Positions 1 to 9,470 of a stretch of DNA of 41,419 nt are shown here, piece by piece. Positions within the stretch are counted from its first letter, which is position 1, and each line of letters begins with the position of its first letter. Made by a program: the position numbers and the translations under genes. The notes below the pieces were generated by a model. It was not told the DNA's origin. It saw only the letters and a program-made list of their open reading frames with translations, and ran no database searches. This DNA comes from Sanchytrium tribonematis (Eukaryota; Sanchytriomycota; Sanchytriomycetes; Sanchytriales; Sanchytriaceae). The stretch covers positions 1 through 41,419 of the forward strand of contig JADGIG010000023.1 of the NCBI GenBank assembly GCA_018985235.1. Reading direction: 5' to 3'.

Positions 1-77
1 TCATTAATATTCTACATCCAATTAATCAATACGAAACACATTTGGAAACGCGCATACAATATAACATAAAACAATAT
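1..77 (+). repeat. left copy of 77-bp inverted repeat
   Basis: This copy begins TCATTAATATTCTACATCCA and is identical, in reverse complement, to 1644-1720. It touches the window edge, so its outer limit is unknown. Confidence 0.9.
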
Positions 78-1009
78 AATTATCAGCTACAACAATTAGC
101 TAATTGGGTATTTTTACCATCGATATCTGCCATGAAGAATCTTTGCAAAAGTAAAAATAGTTTTATCTTGACATTAATTGAATTTTCATCACGACTCTTT
201 TAAAAATTCCAGATTGTCATTTCATCGATGACATGTATTCTTTTTAGGTTACACTCCACATACATCAATGGAGTGACATAATTAGTAGATTTGATGGAAC
301 AGATTATTTGCATCTTATTGATTACAGCCTCAGAATTAAATGAGTATTGTCAAATAAAAAAGGTTATGTTTTAATTTATTTGTGGAGATCCCTAATTGCA
401 ACTATAAAATTAAATATTTACTGGCTCTCTACAACTAAAGCTCGTCAAAAATTTGTTTCTGAATGTAACCAAACAGTACGAAGAAGAAGATTTATTAAAG
501 GGGTTTTTAATAGTCAATGACGACATCAAACTACGATTTGCTGCGACTCAACGACATTCATGATAAAGTCAATCCATTGAAAATTTTACCCATGGATTTT
601 CAAGGACCATTTTCCATCTGCACTGATCATGATGGAGTAGTTTTCTATAATATTGGAAGTCGTTTGTGCAAACTTGTGCCAATATCAGTTCAAGAGAGTG
701 AGCAATTTGCAAAGCATCTAAACAATCAGTGGTTTTGTAGATATCCAAATCCTTGTGTCTCGATTTAAGCGACTAGAAGATTTTGTAGAAATCCTTTATC
801 TATAATTGATAACACATTCCGTGTTACATTCCCTTTTCTAAGAGTCGCTAATACCCATATTTATAATCAAACACACCCAAATTAATAATTTATAATACAG
901 ATTAGGGACCTTGCGATTTCTAATTACGTTTCCAATTTCGTTTCGTTTCAGAAACCTAAACACTGCTGAAAGAAGCGAATAACCCAAAAAACAAGTTGAA
1001 AAGTATACC
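78..1009. other. interior of the transposon remnant, no recognised gene
   Basis: This AT-rich stretch has one ATG-started reading frame at 517-768 (83 codons, plus strand) that resembles nothing I recognise. It could be a relic of a second transposon ORF (PIF/Harbinger elements normally carry a Myb-like partner) or chance. I see no RNA gene or clear regulatory site. Confidence 0.4.
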
Positions 1010-1642
1010 AGAGGGTCAATTTAACCTGAATTGCTTCACCGATGATGATTGCTGGCCATACTTTATTTTTTAAGGAAGATGTTATTTTACTGTTTGATTT
1101 ACTCGAAACACCTTCAAGTATTAAGCTTGACAATGGATCTACATGTGACGGTATTACATCATTTTGCATTTTTTACGAAGAATGGCATACCCGAGTAGAC
1201 TGTGTGATTTTGTGCCTTTTATGTTGAAGAATCGAAAATATTTAAATTCAAGAACATGATAGATTAATTAATTCACAAACAATCTTCAAGTCATCTTTTA
1301 ACTAAAGAATATGTCACAGATATTAAATAAATATTAGGATTTGAATATTCCATTATTGAATTCATTGACGGCATTATAAGACAAATTTGGCGTATTTCAA
1401 AAAGTATTTTATAACGAGAATAGCACAAACATTGCATTAAATTCCAAAGTACCATTTTATTAAACGCAAATATTGTTTACTTGTCAACTCCATATGAAGG
1501 CACAATACATGACACTTCAGTTTTTAGACTGTCTGGAATTACAAATATTATTGAGCAAAAACAAGAAAGATTTCAAGATTCAATATGTTTGTATGGGGAT
1601 CCCGCATCAGCTAAGAGATTTATTTTATCGCCATACAAATGC
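1010..1642 (+). pseudogene. PIF/Harbinger-like transposase (DDE_Tnp_4) pseudogene
   Basis: The order of motifs matches the DDE_Tnp_4 family. At about 1018-1070 there is a segment of the type Phe-Asn-Leu-Asn...Asp-Asp-Asp-Cys...Phe. At about 1066-1190 comes the helix-turn-helix-like part, with FKEDVILLFDLL, a P-S-I-K-L-D-N-G run and the G-I-T-S-F-C-I motif. At 1340-1642 comes the catalytic half: F-I-D-G-I (first Asp), H-K-H-C-I-K-F-Q-S, Y-E-G-T-I-H-D, and L-Y-G-D-P-A (second Asp), then L-S-P-Y-K. The third acidic residue and the C-terminus are missing. There is a frame change near 1070 and there are two in-frame stops near 1410-1425, so the gene is dead. Family assignment rests on motif order and is fairly firm; the exact superfamily is an inference. 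Confidence 0.7.
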
Positions 1643-1643
1643 A

Positions 1644-1720
1644 ATATTGTTTTATGTTATATTGTATGCGCGTTTCCAAATGTGTTTCGTATTGATTAAT
1701 TGGATGTAGAATATTAATGA
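1644..1720 (-). repeat. right copy of 77-bp inverted repeat
   Basis: This is the reverse complement of 1-77 with no mismatch. It follows directly on the last recognisable transposase codons, which end at about 1642 in a Leu-Ser-Pro-Tyr-Lys motif. Perfect identity next to a heavily decayed gene suggests recent duplication, gene conversion, or selection for mobility in trans. Confidence 0.9.
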
Positions 1721-1866
1721 CTGTTTTAAATTCGATTAAAAGTAAGTCGATATCTTACATCTAATGCTTTTGCAAATGCACATCATCTTCTGACATCAAA
1801 AAAGATCATCAACATAAAATGGCAAACAATTTTAGCTTTCTTCTCTTCATTGTCTCATTTATTATA

Positions 1867-2335
1867 TCAATATATAAATAGGGAGAGAACTTTGTACCTA
1901 GTGGCATTAAAAATGGAGATAATAAGCTGAAAGACAGGGAGTGAACTGGCAATAGATTTGTTTTGAAACACATTTGTTAAATGTTGAACCTGATTTGTCT
2001 CATTATCAGAAATCACTAACAAATCGTCTATATACAATAGTATAAACGGCAGATGCCCAAATGATTTGTGTATCAATTGCTGGAATGCTTTTAATGAAAT
2101 ACCATCAAAAGTCTTTTAAATTAAAATGTGCTAAAAGAAATACAAAAGACAGTGTTCTGCATGGAGGCAGTATATAATATTTGCTATTATCATAATAGCC
2201 AAATTTTAATATCCAAAAGACCAAATATTTTAATTTTCCTGCATGATACAGCAAACCATCAATTAACGGGATTGGGAAATGTAATCGCTTTACAAATTTG
2301 TTAAGTATCTTGCTATTAACAAAACCGTTCGCCAA
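1867..2335 (-). mobile_element. Ty3/gypsy reverse-transcriptase remnant, smaller copy
   Basis: The minus strand at 1867-2110 encodes part of a reverse-transcriptase palm domain, with the YIDDLLV active-site box followed by a His-Leu...Val-Phe segment of the Ty3/gypsy type. The adjoining 2105-2335 stretch has no clear match. The element is broken and much shorter than a full element, so it is an old fossil. It is a separate copy from the larger remnant at 2590-4800, because both carry the same palm region. No long terminal repeats were recognised. Confidence 0.55.
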
Positions 2336-2589
2336 GAATCAGGTGGTTTTGGAATTTATAAAGCTCTTGATGTAAAGGCACTTGTCATTCAAATGTGGTA
2401 ATTTTGGTATTAAGTCCTTAACTAATTGTTTTAGCCCACTGGTTTGGGATTCTAGAATGCGAAATGGCTACGTTATATATTGCTCAGGAAGTGACAGTTG
2501 GAAACTTTTATCGCACTCAAGAACAAACGTCTCTTAAAGTCAAGATTAATTTTGGAAAAGCATCCTCATGACGCTGTTTTCAATGGAAT

Positions 2590-4800
2590 AACACATCTTT
2601 CTTCAACAAATTATATAATGGGACCGCTTTGTCAGCAAATTGATGAAAATGGGCCTGGTAAAAGGAGACCGTGCCTAAAAATGTTCTAATTTGTTTCATT
2701 GTTTGTGGTCTAGGATAGTCAATTATTGGCTAGATCCGAGATGGATCAGGTCTGACTCCATTAAGATTTATCAAAAAATCCCAAATAGTCAATTTCCTGA
2801 AGCATAAACTTACATTTCTGCAGCCCCGTTTTGACATTGTATGATTCCAAGATCTTCATGACTTTATTTAGCACCTCCAAATGTCTCTCCTTTGTCTCGG
2901 TCATCACGACAATGTCATCCTGGAAAACCATCACTTCATTGTCCAATAAGGGACGAAGCCCTTCGGAAGGTCTTATTAGTATTTTTCAAGCCAAATGGCA
3001 TCTTTAAATATCTATAAAACTCTTTGTGTGTGACGAAAGTAGTCATCTCAACATCAGCTGGGTTCAGCAGCACTTGCCAATATCTCTTTCGACAATCAAT
3101 TTTGCTGAAATATCTTTAATCACGGAATTGAGACAAAATTTCATCAATCCTAGGCAGCTGGTATTGATCTGGTGTTGTATGAAGACCCAATTGTCGATAA
3201 TCAGCACAGAACCTGAATTGATCCTCTGATCTAGGTTTGGGTGCTAAGACCACACTTGCAACATATTCTGTATGATCCGCTACCTCCTGAATGATTTCCT
3301 GATCCAGTATATACCGGATTTTATCTTCAATAAAATCCGCTGCGCTTGAGACGCACGATACGGCCAACTTCGGAGAGAGACCCAGTAGTCTGCAATTTAT
3401 GGAATATGGGAATTATTCTGGAAGTATGATTTGCTACTGATTCAATCAAGTATTGATCATCTTTTTTAGCTAATTGTGTTGCTTCTCTAGGTACGAGATT
3501 ATTTCGTTTTAACATACCACCATACCAATTTCTTGACGCTTTGAATGTTCCATCATTAAATGCTTCAAAATCTTTTTTTTTCCATTTATAAATTCTATCG
3601 TAACTAATCATAACATTACAAATTTGATTCTTTCAATAATAATCTCTTCAATTGATCCAAATCTCATATTGTGCCCAATTGATACCATTTTATGACAAGT
3701 TGCACAACCTCACTTCTGGCAATGAAATCTTCATCCAAGTCCATGTCAGCAACAACACAAACTATTAGTTTGGATTCGCACTAATCGACCTCCAATATTT
3801 AGCTTCATCAATCTCATGTCTGTGCTATCATAATGTTTTAAGATATCTTTACCAATCAATAGATCATATTTCTTGTTGTTCCAAACACAATTGCCATTTT
3901 AAACTTGTGCACTTCAATTAAAAATTTCAATTTTGGTTTTTTTTCCGATATTACTTGAGGTAGAGGCAGTTGTGAAGTTTCTTGTTGTGTTACTCAACGA
4001 CAAATTAAAATCTTGAACTACCTTTTCATTCACCAAAGTAATGCTACCACCAGTGTCAATCATTCCATTTTATGGGATACCATTGAATAAGACAGATGTC
4101 CAAATTGATTTGGTTCCCTGTTCCTCAATCAAATTTATTGTATCTTTATTGGGACGTTCAGCCTTGCGATGTTCCTTCTTGCCGCAAGTTAGACACAAAC
4201 CTTGTTTCATTTTCTCGTATCTTAATTTCTGCTCTTCAAAGTACTGGGGTTTAATTGGTGTTTGATCCTTGTCTTCTTTTTCACTATTTAAATTGTTTTT
4301 GTCACCATCATTTCCTGATGATCTTTGTGGGGCTTATTCTTTTCGAACCTGTTCTTCTCATTTATTGCTAATTCCTTAAATTCAGCAATAATTCTAGCTT
4401 CCAAAAGTGTGCTAGGTTGAGGAACGCATTCCTCATTGGATAATCAATTGTTTTTGGTTTATTTTTGGACTCCAATTCCCCAAAAGTACATTTCTCTCTC
4501 TTGCATCTGAGCCTCAAATGCCAAATTTTTGTTATTCACTGCTACTTCAAATTCATGTTGTTGCTGTGCAAGCTGTGCCCGCATATTCCTTTCATGTTTT
4601 ACCATTCTTTGTTCTTTATGCTCCAATCCAACTTTAAATTTATTTAATCGGCGTTTCAATTTAGCCAACTGCACTGAATTCATTGTTATATTCCCAGTGT
4701 TTTCATCTAACACTAGCACATGCTCCACTAATTGAACCATCTTGTCCATTTTCTTTGAAAATGCGTTCAAATGGCACAAACCAAATAGATGTTGCATAAT
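2590..4800 (-). mobile_element. Ty3/gypsy gag-pol remnant, larger copy
   Basis: Read along the minus strand, the parts appear in normal gag-pol order. There is a charged coiled-coil segment (4797-4459), a CCHC-like zinc knuckle (about 4210-4150), and an aspartic protease with Asp-Thr-Gly-Gly-Ser (about 4080-4030) and a later L-L-I-G-K-D segment (about 3870). Then follow the reverse-transcriptase fingers/palm (3367-3116), an F-x-D-D-I-V-V active-site box (about 2900), and the start of the thumb/connection (to about 2600). RNase H and integrase were not recognised. The element is broken in several places and looks old. A DNA-transposon-type fragment lies inside it at about 3370-3611. Flanking long terminal repeats were not found by eye. 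Confidence 0.75.
3370..3611 (-). mobile_element. CENP-B/Tc5-type DNA-binding fragment, probable Tigger/Pogo-like remnant
   Basis: A minus-strand reading frame of about 80 codons contains YKWKKKDFEAF, then FKASRNWYGGMLKRNNL and an R-E-A-T-Q motif. This is the pattern of the CENP-B-type helix-turn-helix of Tc5/Tigger transposases (an aromatic residue, Ala-Ser-x-x-Trp, then Arg-x-Asn-Leu and an Arg...Thr motif). No catalytic DDE domain follows. The fragment falls between the protease and reverse-transcriptase parts of the gypsy remnant, so it is most likely a nested insertion. It could instead be a domain captured from a host gene. Confidence 0.4.
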
Positions 4801-5974
4801 TTAGAACTGACAACAACCCCTCGCTATCATGTAATTACCCTTGCTTTTTAATACTGATTAAATCTTGTACGAATTGTAATAAACTTTACGTTTATGTTTG
4901 ATCATTAAAGATTGTAATTTGTGTGAATGATTTCCATTTGTCATTTTAAAAAACCAAAGACTTTAATTGTAGTGAGGGATTATCAAAATTGATATCGAAA
5001 TCTCCTACAAATATGGTTTGATGATCTTGGAAATGAAGCTTCATCTTTCTGTAAATTAGTTTCACAACTCTAAGCTGTAACGCTTTTTAAAATTAGACCC
5101 GTGCTAAATTTCACAGGATTAAAAAGAACACCGGTGTCATAATGACCTAGTGGATCAGGGATTCAGATTCCATTTTCAACGAACGGTCTTAATGGCACGT
5201 AAAATGCTCGAGAACCCGATGAAGAGTATTGTATATTTATTAATAAACAGATACCCCTCTTTCACGTGCTATTATCCAATGACTCTTATTGCAAGACGCC
5301 GATTTGTACTATAACCAACAACTCGATGTCATTAGCTCATGACAATTCACCTGCCTATTGCCATTTTTTAAGCAATATCAATTAAGTTTCTTTTTGGTAT
5401 CACATAGGAAAAGTTTGAGAGTGTCAACTGGGTTTATTCAGAAGAATTGGGGATGGTGGGTTGGCCACAATATACCAAACAACATCGGATTAAGACGCGG
5501 GGTCCTCCTTAATAACAAGGAAATAGGGAATTGGAAAGGCTGGGGAGGATAAAGCAGAGTTCGGAAGAGGGGCAGGTGTCACTGAGCCGTAGGATCGAGG
5601 TGTAGGTTTACAGATACAACGCCGGGGGTGGGCTTCGCCATCCACCCCAACTTGAAAAAATAGTCATCAACGTTTCATCTGGGAGTTCTTCTTAGTTGCT
5701 TTGCTGTGCAACTTCTTCAAATCGTCATATTGCGTGTTCATGCCCTCTGCTAGCCACCTCAGTCATCACATCATTGATTTCACCCATCTGAATAGTATTA
5801 TAATCACCCAAATCGGATGATCTGCGCAGCAAACATAAGACTAAAGAAAGGGAGATTGAAAATCAGATCGTTGACCCAAGAGTTGGCGAAAATATTAAGT
5901 TCTATTTTGTCACTTATTTTCAATTTTTGGGTATTTTAGCTTTGTGCCTAATTTGACAATTTGCAACGATTAGC
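4801..5974. other. gene-free repeat margin with a GC-richer block
   Basis: No intact gene is visible. 5350-5660 is clearly more GC-rich than its surroundings and holds a hairpin (5625-5632 pairing with 5641-5648, GGGGTGGG / TCCACCCC). The minus strand of about 5660-5840 gives a broken but protein-like stretch including a D-L-G-D-Y-N-T-I-Q-M-G-E segment. It may be another mobile-element relic, but I cannot name a family. The terminal repeats of the gypsy remnant could lie here but were not recognised. Confidence 0.4.
5625..5648. repeat. GC-rich hairpin
   Basis: GGGGTGGG at 5625-5632 can pair with TCCACCCC at 5641-5648 (seven Watson-Crick pairs and one G-T) around an 8-nt loop. It is the most GC-rich point of the non-genic region. 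Confidence 0.5.
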
Positions 5975-7009
5975 TTAATTAGATTTATTAAATTGAACCA
6001 CTTTCCAACCACGAGTGACCGGATTATGAATATTGTTTTCATCAACTGTAAAAACGAAAACGTATCTGTACTGGGTTAGCTTTTGATCAGTACCCGCAAC
6101 AATTTTATCTCCAACTTTAAATATAGTTAATTCTTCGGCCAAACTCGTGACCAGCAAAACAGGTTTACCTTCTTCCCTTACAATTTTCAGCAGTTGCGTA
6201 TCTCTAATATCTATAAGTTGTGACGCATTGGCCCATTTCTTGTCTGCAAATTCTTTCTCCATGAGCTTTACAATATTTAAACTGGATTCATTCATCCATT
6301 CGCTCAGCCGTTGTTGATTATTCTCGATAATACTTTCTATTATTTCCGGAATAAAGAGGGATCTACAGTCTTGCAAAAATATATCTGGATGAAATAGAGG
6401 GTCCAATCCCCTGATTTCTGAAATTAGTTTAGCCTGTTCGCTTGGTTGTAATAAGGATGTTGTAAAGTTAGTGATATTCTGAATCATATCTCTTGCTACT
6501 AATAAAGTGGTGGAATTGCTATTGTCAATCGATTTGGAAAACTTAGAAAGCGAATCACTAAATGGATTTTTTAACTTCCATGTAGATGATGTGATCATTT
6601 CTGTTTCATCAGATTCTTTTATAACTGTTTGGGCCATTTTACGCGCTCGAATGACTTCCCTTAATTCTCTAGGTGGCATGCCACCAAATTGGACGGCTTC
6701 CTCACGTAATTGTTGTAGATTGGTCTTAATATACGGATGATCGGCAATATGCTCTATAGTATCGCCCAAGAATTTGAATGTTGTACCGATTGGCGATGAT
6801 TTGAGATTGTCTATAATTTTACGAGGCATATCATATTGTTTTGCTTGAATATTTAATTTTGGTAAATTGTTTGTCGTATCTGCTATTCTTTTTAAATTTG
6901 TTTTCATATTCTCGCTCTGCTCTACCTGACGATTCAAGCTTTCTTTGAATACTTGTACTGTAGACTTACTTGAGTTTTTGGAAGCACAACGAAGCAAATA
7001 CTTTAACAT
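5975..7009 (-). CDS. TIM44: TIM44, matrix subunit of the mitochondrial import motor
   Basis: This tethers mtHsp70 to the TIM23 channel on the matrix side of the inner mitochondrial membrane. The C-terminal third shows the Tim44/MBA1-like domain: a P-V-L-L-V-T-S segment, an E-L-T-I-F-K-V-G-D-K-I-V-A-G strand pair, Y-R-Y-V-F-V-F-T, and a final N-P-V-T-R-G-W-K-V-V-Q-F. The middle has the basic E-V-I-R-A-R-K helix typical of the family. I place the start at 7009 (344 aa) because the protein then opens MLKYLLRCASKNSSKS, a good mitochondrial presequence. An ATG at 7081 (368 aa) would overlap the stop of the upstream 7TM-RGS gene by 8 nt and bury the presequence. The length is a little below the usual 400-450 aa. 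I am confident of the identity, less so of the start. Confidence 0.88.
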   Translation of the reverse strand: MLKYLLRCASKNSSKSTVQVFKESLNRQVEQSENMKTNLKRIADTTNNLPKLNIQAKQYDMPRKIIDNLKSSPIGTTFKFLGDTIEHIADHPYIKTNLQQLREEAVQFGGMPPRELREVIRARKMAQTVIKESDETEMITSSTWKLKNPFSDSLSKFSKSIDNSNSTTLLVARDMIQNITNFTTSLLQPSEQAKLISEIRGLDPLFHPDIFLQDCRSLFIPEIIESIIENNQQRLSEWMNESSLNIVKLMEKEFADKKWANASQLIDIRDTQLLKIVREEGKPVLLVTSLAEELTIFKVGDKIVAGTDQKLTQYRYVFVFTVDENNIHNPVTRGWKVVQFNKSN

Positions 7010-7073
7010 TTCTCCGGTTTCAAAATATAAAAGTCGTTCACCATTTTGTGTACTACTGTTTAACATATATTTA

Positions 7074-8276
7074 CTATACATAATTTTTTATTTGCACTCT
7101 AAGAATTGGAGATTGAATTTTTAGCAAATCCAAGTTAACGTTCAAATCGTCCATTTTCATGTAAACTAAAAAGTTGACTTGCAAGTAACTTAGTACATAT
7201 TTTTCAATCATCATCAAAGTATACTGATCAGGACACGTTGTGTCGATGTACCAACTTTGCAAATCCAGATAAAAGGGACTGTCCGGATCGAAATACTTCT
7301 TGATAAATTTCTGAACTTGGAGAGGCTTTTTCATATCCAAGTGGTGAATGTCTTCTACATAAAGTGCATACTGCCCAAAACAAGAACTGGAACACAATGT
7401 CACAAACGCATTCCAAGAATTTTTGTTTCTTAATATGTCTTGAATGTCCAAATGTGCTGTCAACTTACGTTTACTCAGCAAAACAGGATAAACTGTCCAA
7501 GAGAATATTATGAGAGAGTTGAATACATTATAGTACACTCTAGAGAGTTGAAAAGCTGGATCGATTGCTGTACCGACCACTCCAACCACCCATACTAAGC
7601 CATATAAAATAGTTGCTAGGGTAGTCATGAAAAACGAATTTCTGATTTTGAAAATGTCTGTATCAAACTTAATGTAATTAAGCACTGATACACTAAATAT
7701 GACCAGTATGATACCGACGACTATTGTGAAAAAATGACCCCAAGATCTGCATTGGATCGCACCTGAACTATTGGAAGTTGTGCCCACGATTAGTGTATAA
7801 ATGCAATAATCAATCGTACCTGGAAGGACAAACAGTAGAAATAAAATTAACATTTTTCTTCTTTTGATCTTTTTTAGAAAGCTAGGGTTATCCCAAAAGT
7901 GAGAATCTTTGTTAATTCCACTAATCAGCATACAAATTGATTTCATTGTATTTGTATATTTTCTATCCTTCACATTTCCTTGATTCAAAATACGACACGC
8001 AAAAATCGTATACATTAGCAATATAGATGAAGGTAGGTACGAATATGTTATTCCATAAGCAGTGCAGCTAATTGAAAAGTTCACTCCACTTGTGTCGAAT
8101 TTCAAAAAAGTATCTATTATTGACAGAATTTCAAGCAAGAACACCAATATTAAAGTCAATGTTGGCATTCGAATTTGTATAAAAGCTTTGTTGGAATTTG
8201 ATATGAAGTAGCAAAGACAAGTAAAATCAAACGCGATTTTGATTAATAAATAGAATAATGACTCAAATTCAAACAT
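7074..8276 (-). CDS. seven-transmembrane protein with C-terminal RGS domain (receptor-like)
   Basis: The 400-residue protein has about seven hydrophobic segments (roughly residues 7-26, 38-57, 71-95, 141-162, 180-201, 214-237, 250-268), followed by a soluble tail. The tail begins D-I-Q-D-I-L-R-N-K-N-S-W-N-A-F and then F-G-Q-Y-A-L-Y-V-E-D-I, which is the helix pattern of RGS domains. RGS domains speed GTP hydrolysis by G-alpha subunits, so a G-protein signalling role at the plasma membrane is the likely job. The layout resembles the 7TM-RGS proteins known from plants (AtRGS1) and from fungi and protists. No ligand-binding ectodomain is visible. The first ATG of the frame is at 8276. The stop lies 65 nt before the preferred TIM44 start. 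Confidence 0.72.
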   Translation of the reverse strand: MFEFESLFYLLIKIAFDFTCLCYFISNSNKAFIQIRMPTLTLILVFLLEILSIIDTFLKFDTSGVNFSISCTAYGITYSYLPSSILLMYTIFACRILNQGNVKDRKYTNTMKSICMLISGINKDSHFWDNPSFLKKIKRRKMLILFLLFVLPGTIDYCIYTLIVGTTSNSSGAIQCRSWGHFFTIVVGIILVIFSVSVLNYIKFDTDIFKIRNSFFMTTLATILYGLVWVVGVVGTAIDPAFQLSRVYYNVFNSLIIFSWTVYPVLLSKRKLTAHLDIQDILRNKNSWNAFVTLCSSSCFGQYALYVEDIHHLDMKKPLQVQKFIKKYFDPDSPFYLDLQSWYIDTTCPDQYTLMMIEKYVLSYLQVNFLVYMKMDDLNVNLDLLKIQSPILRVQIKNYV

Positions 8277-8343
8277 TTGTGGCTTTGATAAATATTTTGA
8301 ATACAATTGGCGGTGATCTTGTAGTACAGCTATTTATTAATAC

Positions 8344-9234
8344 CTATAAGTCCAAATACTTGGTAATGAGGTAATGAGAATCGATTGATTCGATATTACC
8401 ACTTTTAATTTTATCGGCTTCTGCTTTGACAATCTTTTCCAGACTAATTTCTAGATCCCATCCACAGAAGTATCGAACACAATTGGCCGAATATAGAGGA
8501 AATGGGATGTTATTCTCCTTGAAGATTAATTTCAAGTTCTTTAATTTATCAGCCTTCAAAGATTTTAAGCGCTCTGCGACGACTTTTTTTTGAAAAGTCA
8601 CCAAAGCTCTTTTAGTTTCCCTCGCTGACTTTCTCTCCTCAACTTGACGAAACGAAAATTTCGAGTAAACAAGGCTTTCGAGAATATCAACGGGCATATA
8701 ACAAGCACCTCTAGTACTATGGCAGCATCTGGAAAAAGGTACGTCATTGCAATATCTCCATTTTCTGATCAAACTATCAGGTATGCAATATTTCTCGGCG
8801 GCTTTGCTTTGATTTATAAGACCTGATTTATCTGGACAATTTAAGCATTCTGAACAGTACCTGAACAATTTGCCTTTGAAGATCACACTTGGCATATAGA
8901 GCCACTGACTTTTTTTGCAATTTCTACCACAGCAGATTCCAAATAATGATTTCAAATCCTTAACCTTAAAGTTAAAGTCAATAATTTGGTTGAGTCGAGA
9001 ACTAGATAGCTTTAAGCTATAAATTTTGGCCAAAGATTCTTTGGTAGGTATCTCGATGATTTTTTGGACTATTATGTACCAGATATCATCAGGAAACCCA
9101 CCAAAATCATACCTGAACCTTTTAGTAGGACTGTCAAAACTCTCTTTCACTACATCTTTCGATACTGAATTTATACACGATTTTCCCATTGTAAAACTAA
9201 ACTGATACGTCGCGATCCCGGGACATGGAGACAT
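8344..9234 (-). CDS. F-box-like protein with cysteine cluster
   Basis: This is a 296-aa protein. Residues about 44-85 (F-P-D-D-I-W-Y-I-I-V-Q-K-I followed by a Leu-rich helix) look like an F-box, which would recruit a target to an SCF ubiquitin ligase. Residues about 108-150 carry paired cysteines (ICCGRNC...YCSECLNC) that could bind zinc. After this comes K-Y-C-I-P-D-S-L-I-R-K-W and a V-Y-S-K-F-S-F-R segment. That succession resembles the XPA-C-like module seen after F-boxes in some fungal proteins, but this comparison is weak. A basic coiled helix follows (about 205-240). ATG 9234 is the first start; ATG 9189 (MGKSC) is an alternative. The specific function is unknown. Confidence 0.6.
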   Translation of the reverse strand: MSPCPGIATYQFSFTMGKSCINSVSKDVVKESFDSPTKRFRYDFGGFPDDIWYIIVQKIIEIPTKESLAKIYSLKLSSSRLNQIIDFNFKVKDLKSLFGICCGRNCKKSQWLYMPSVIFKGKLFRYCSECLNCPDKSGLINQSKAAEKYCIPDSLIRKWRYCNDVPFSRCCHSTRGACYMPVDILESLVYSKFSFRQVEERKSARETKRALVTFQKKVVAERLKSLKADKLKNLKLIFKENNIPFPLYSANCVRYFCGWDLEISLEKIVKAEADKIKSGNIESIDSHYLITKYLDL

Positions 9235-9470
9235 CTTAAACTACATCTAGACAGCTAAATTAGTATTGGCTCATTGGCCTTAATTCGTGAAAAGCATTTT
9301 AAACAAAGGTTTAAACAAGGAGTAAGTTGGATGATATCATTTTTGAGCAAACGAACATTCAATCTAAAACAGATCACAATTTTAAATTTATGCATCGGTT
9401 CTTGATTTATTTTAGCAAGATAAAAAATTTACGACTAAATTGAAATTTCATTTATTCTGCATTTATTATC

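Larger units (their letters stand above)
1..1720. mobile_element. DNA-transposon remnant bounded by a 77-bp inverted repeat
   Basis: Bases 1-77 are an exact reverse complement of 1644-1720. The match reaches the first base of the window, so the repeat may be longer. It stops abruptly on the inner side: base 78 onward does not match the complement of 1643 backward. Inside lies a decayed plus-strand DDE_Tnp_4 (PIF/Harbinger-like) transposase at about 1010-1642, cut off exactly where the right repeat begins. The rest of the interior has no recognisable gene. The arrangement fits an internally deleted, non-autonomous derivative, or an inversion/duplication at an old transposon. No target-site duplication can be checked because the left flank is outside the window. 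Confidence 0.6.

Noticed and set aside
2498-2689. Plus-strand 63-codon frame
   Set aside because: It lies opposite the gypsy remnant and does not resemble a protein I know.
4465-4735. Plus-strand reading frames opposite the gypsy gag-like part
   Set aside because: They are Cys/Phe/Leu-rich complements of the minus-strand coding sequence with no protein-like pattern.
5358-5552. 64-codon plus-strand frame in the GC-rich block
   Set aside because: Trp/Gly-rich composition follows from the G-rich DNA; there is no domain or supporting context.
7009-7081. ATG 7081 as the TIM44 start
   Set aside because: It overlaps the upstream gene's stop and hides a convincing mitochondrial presequence that begins at ATG 7009.
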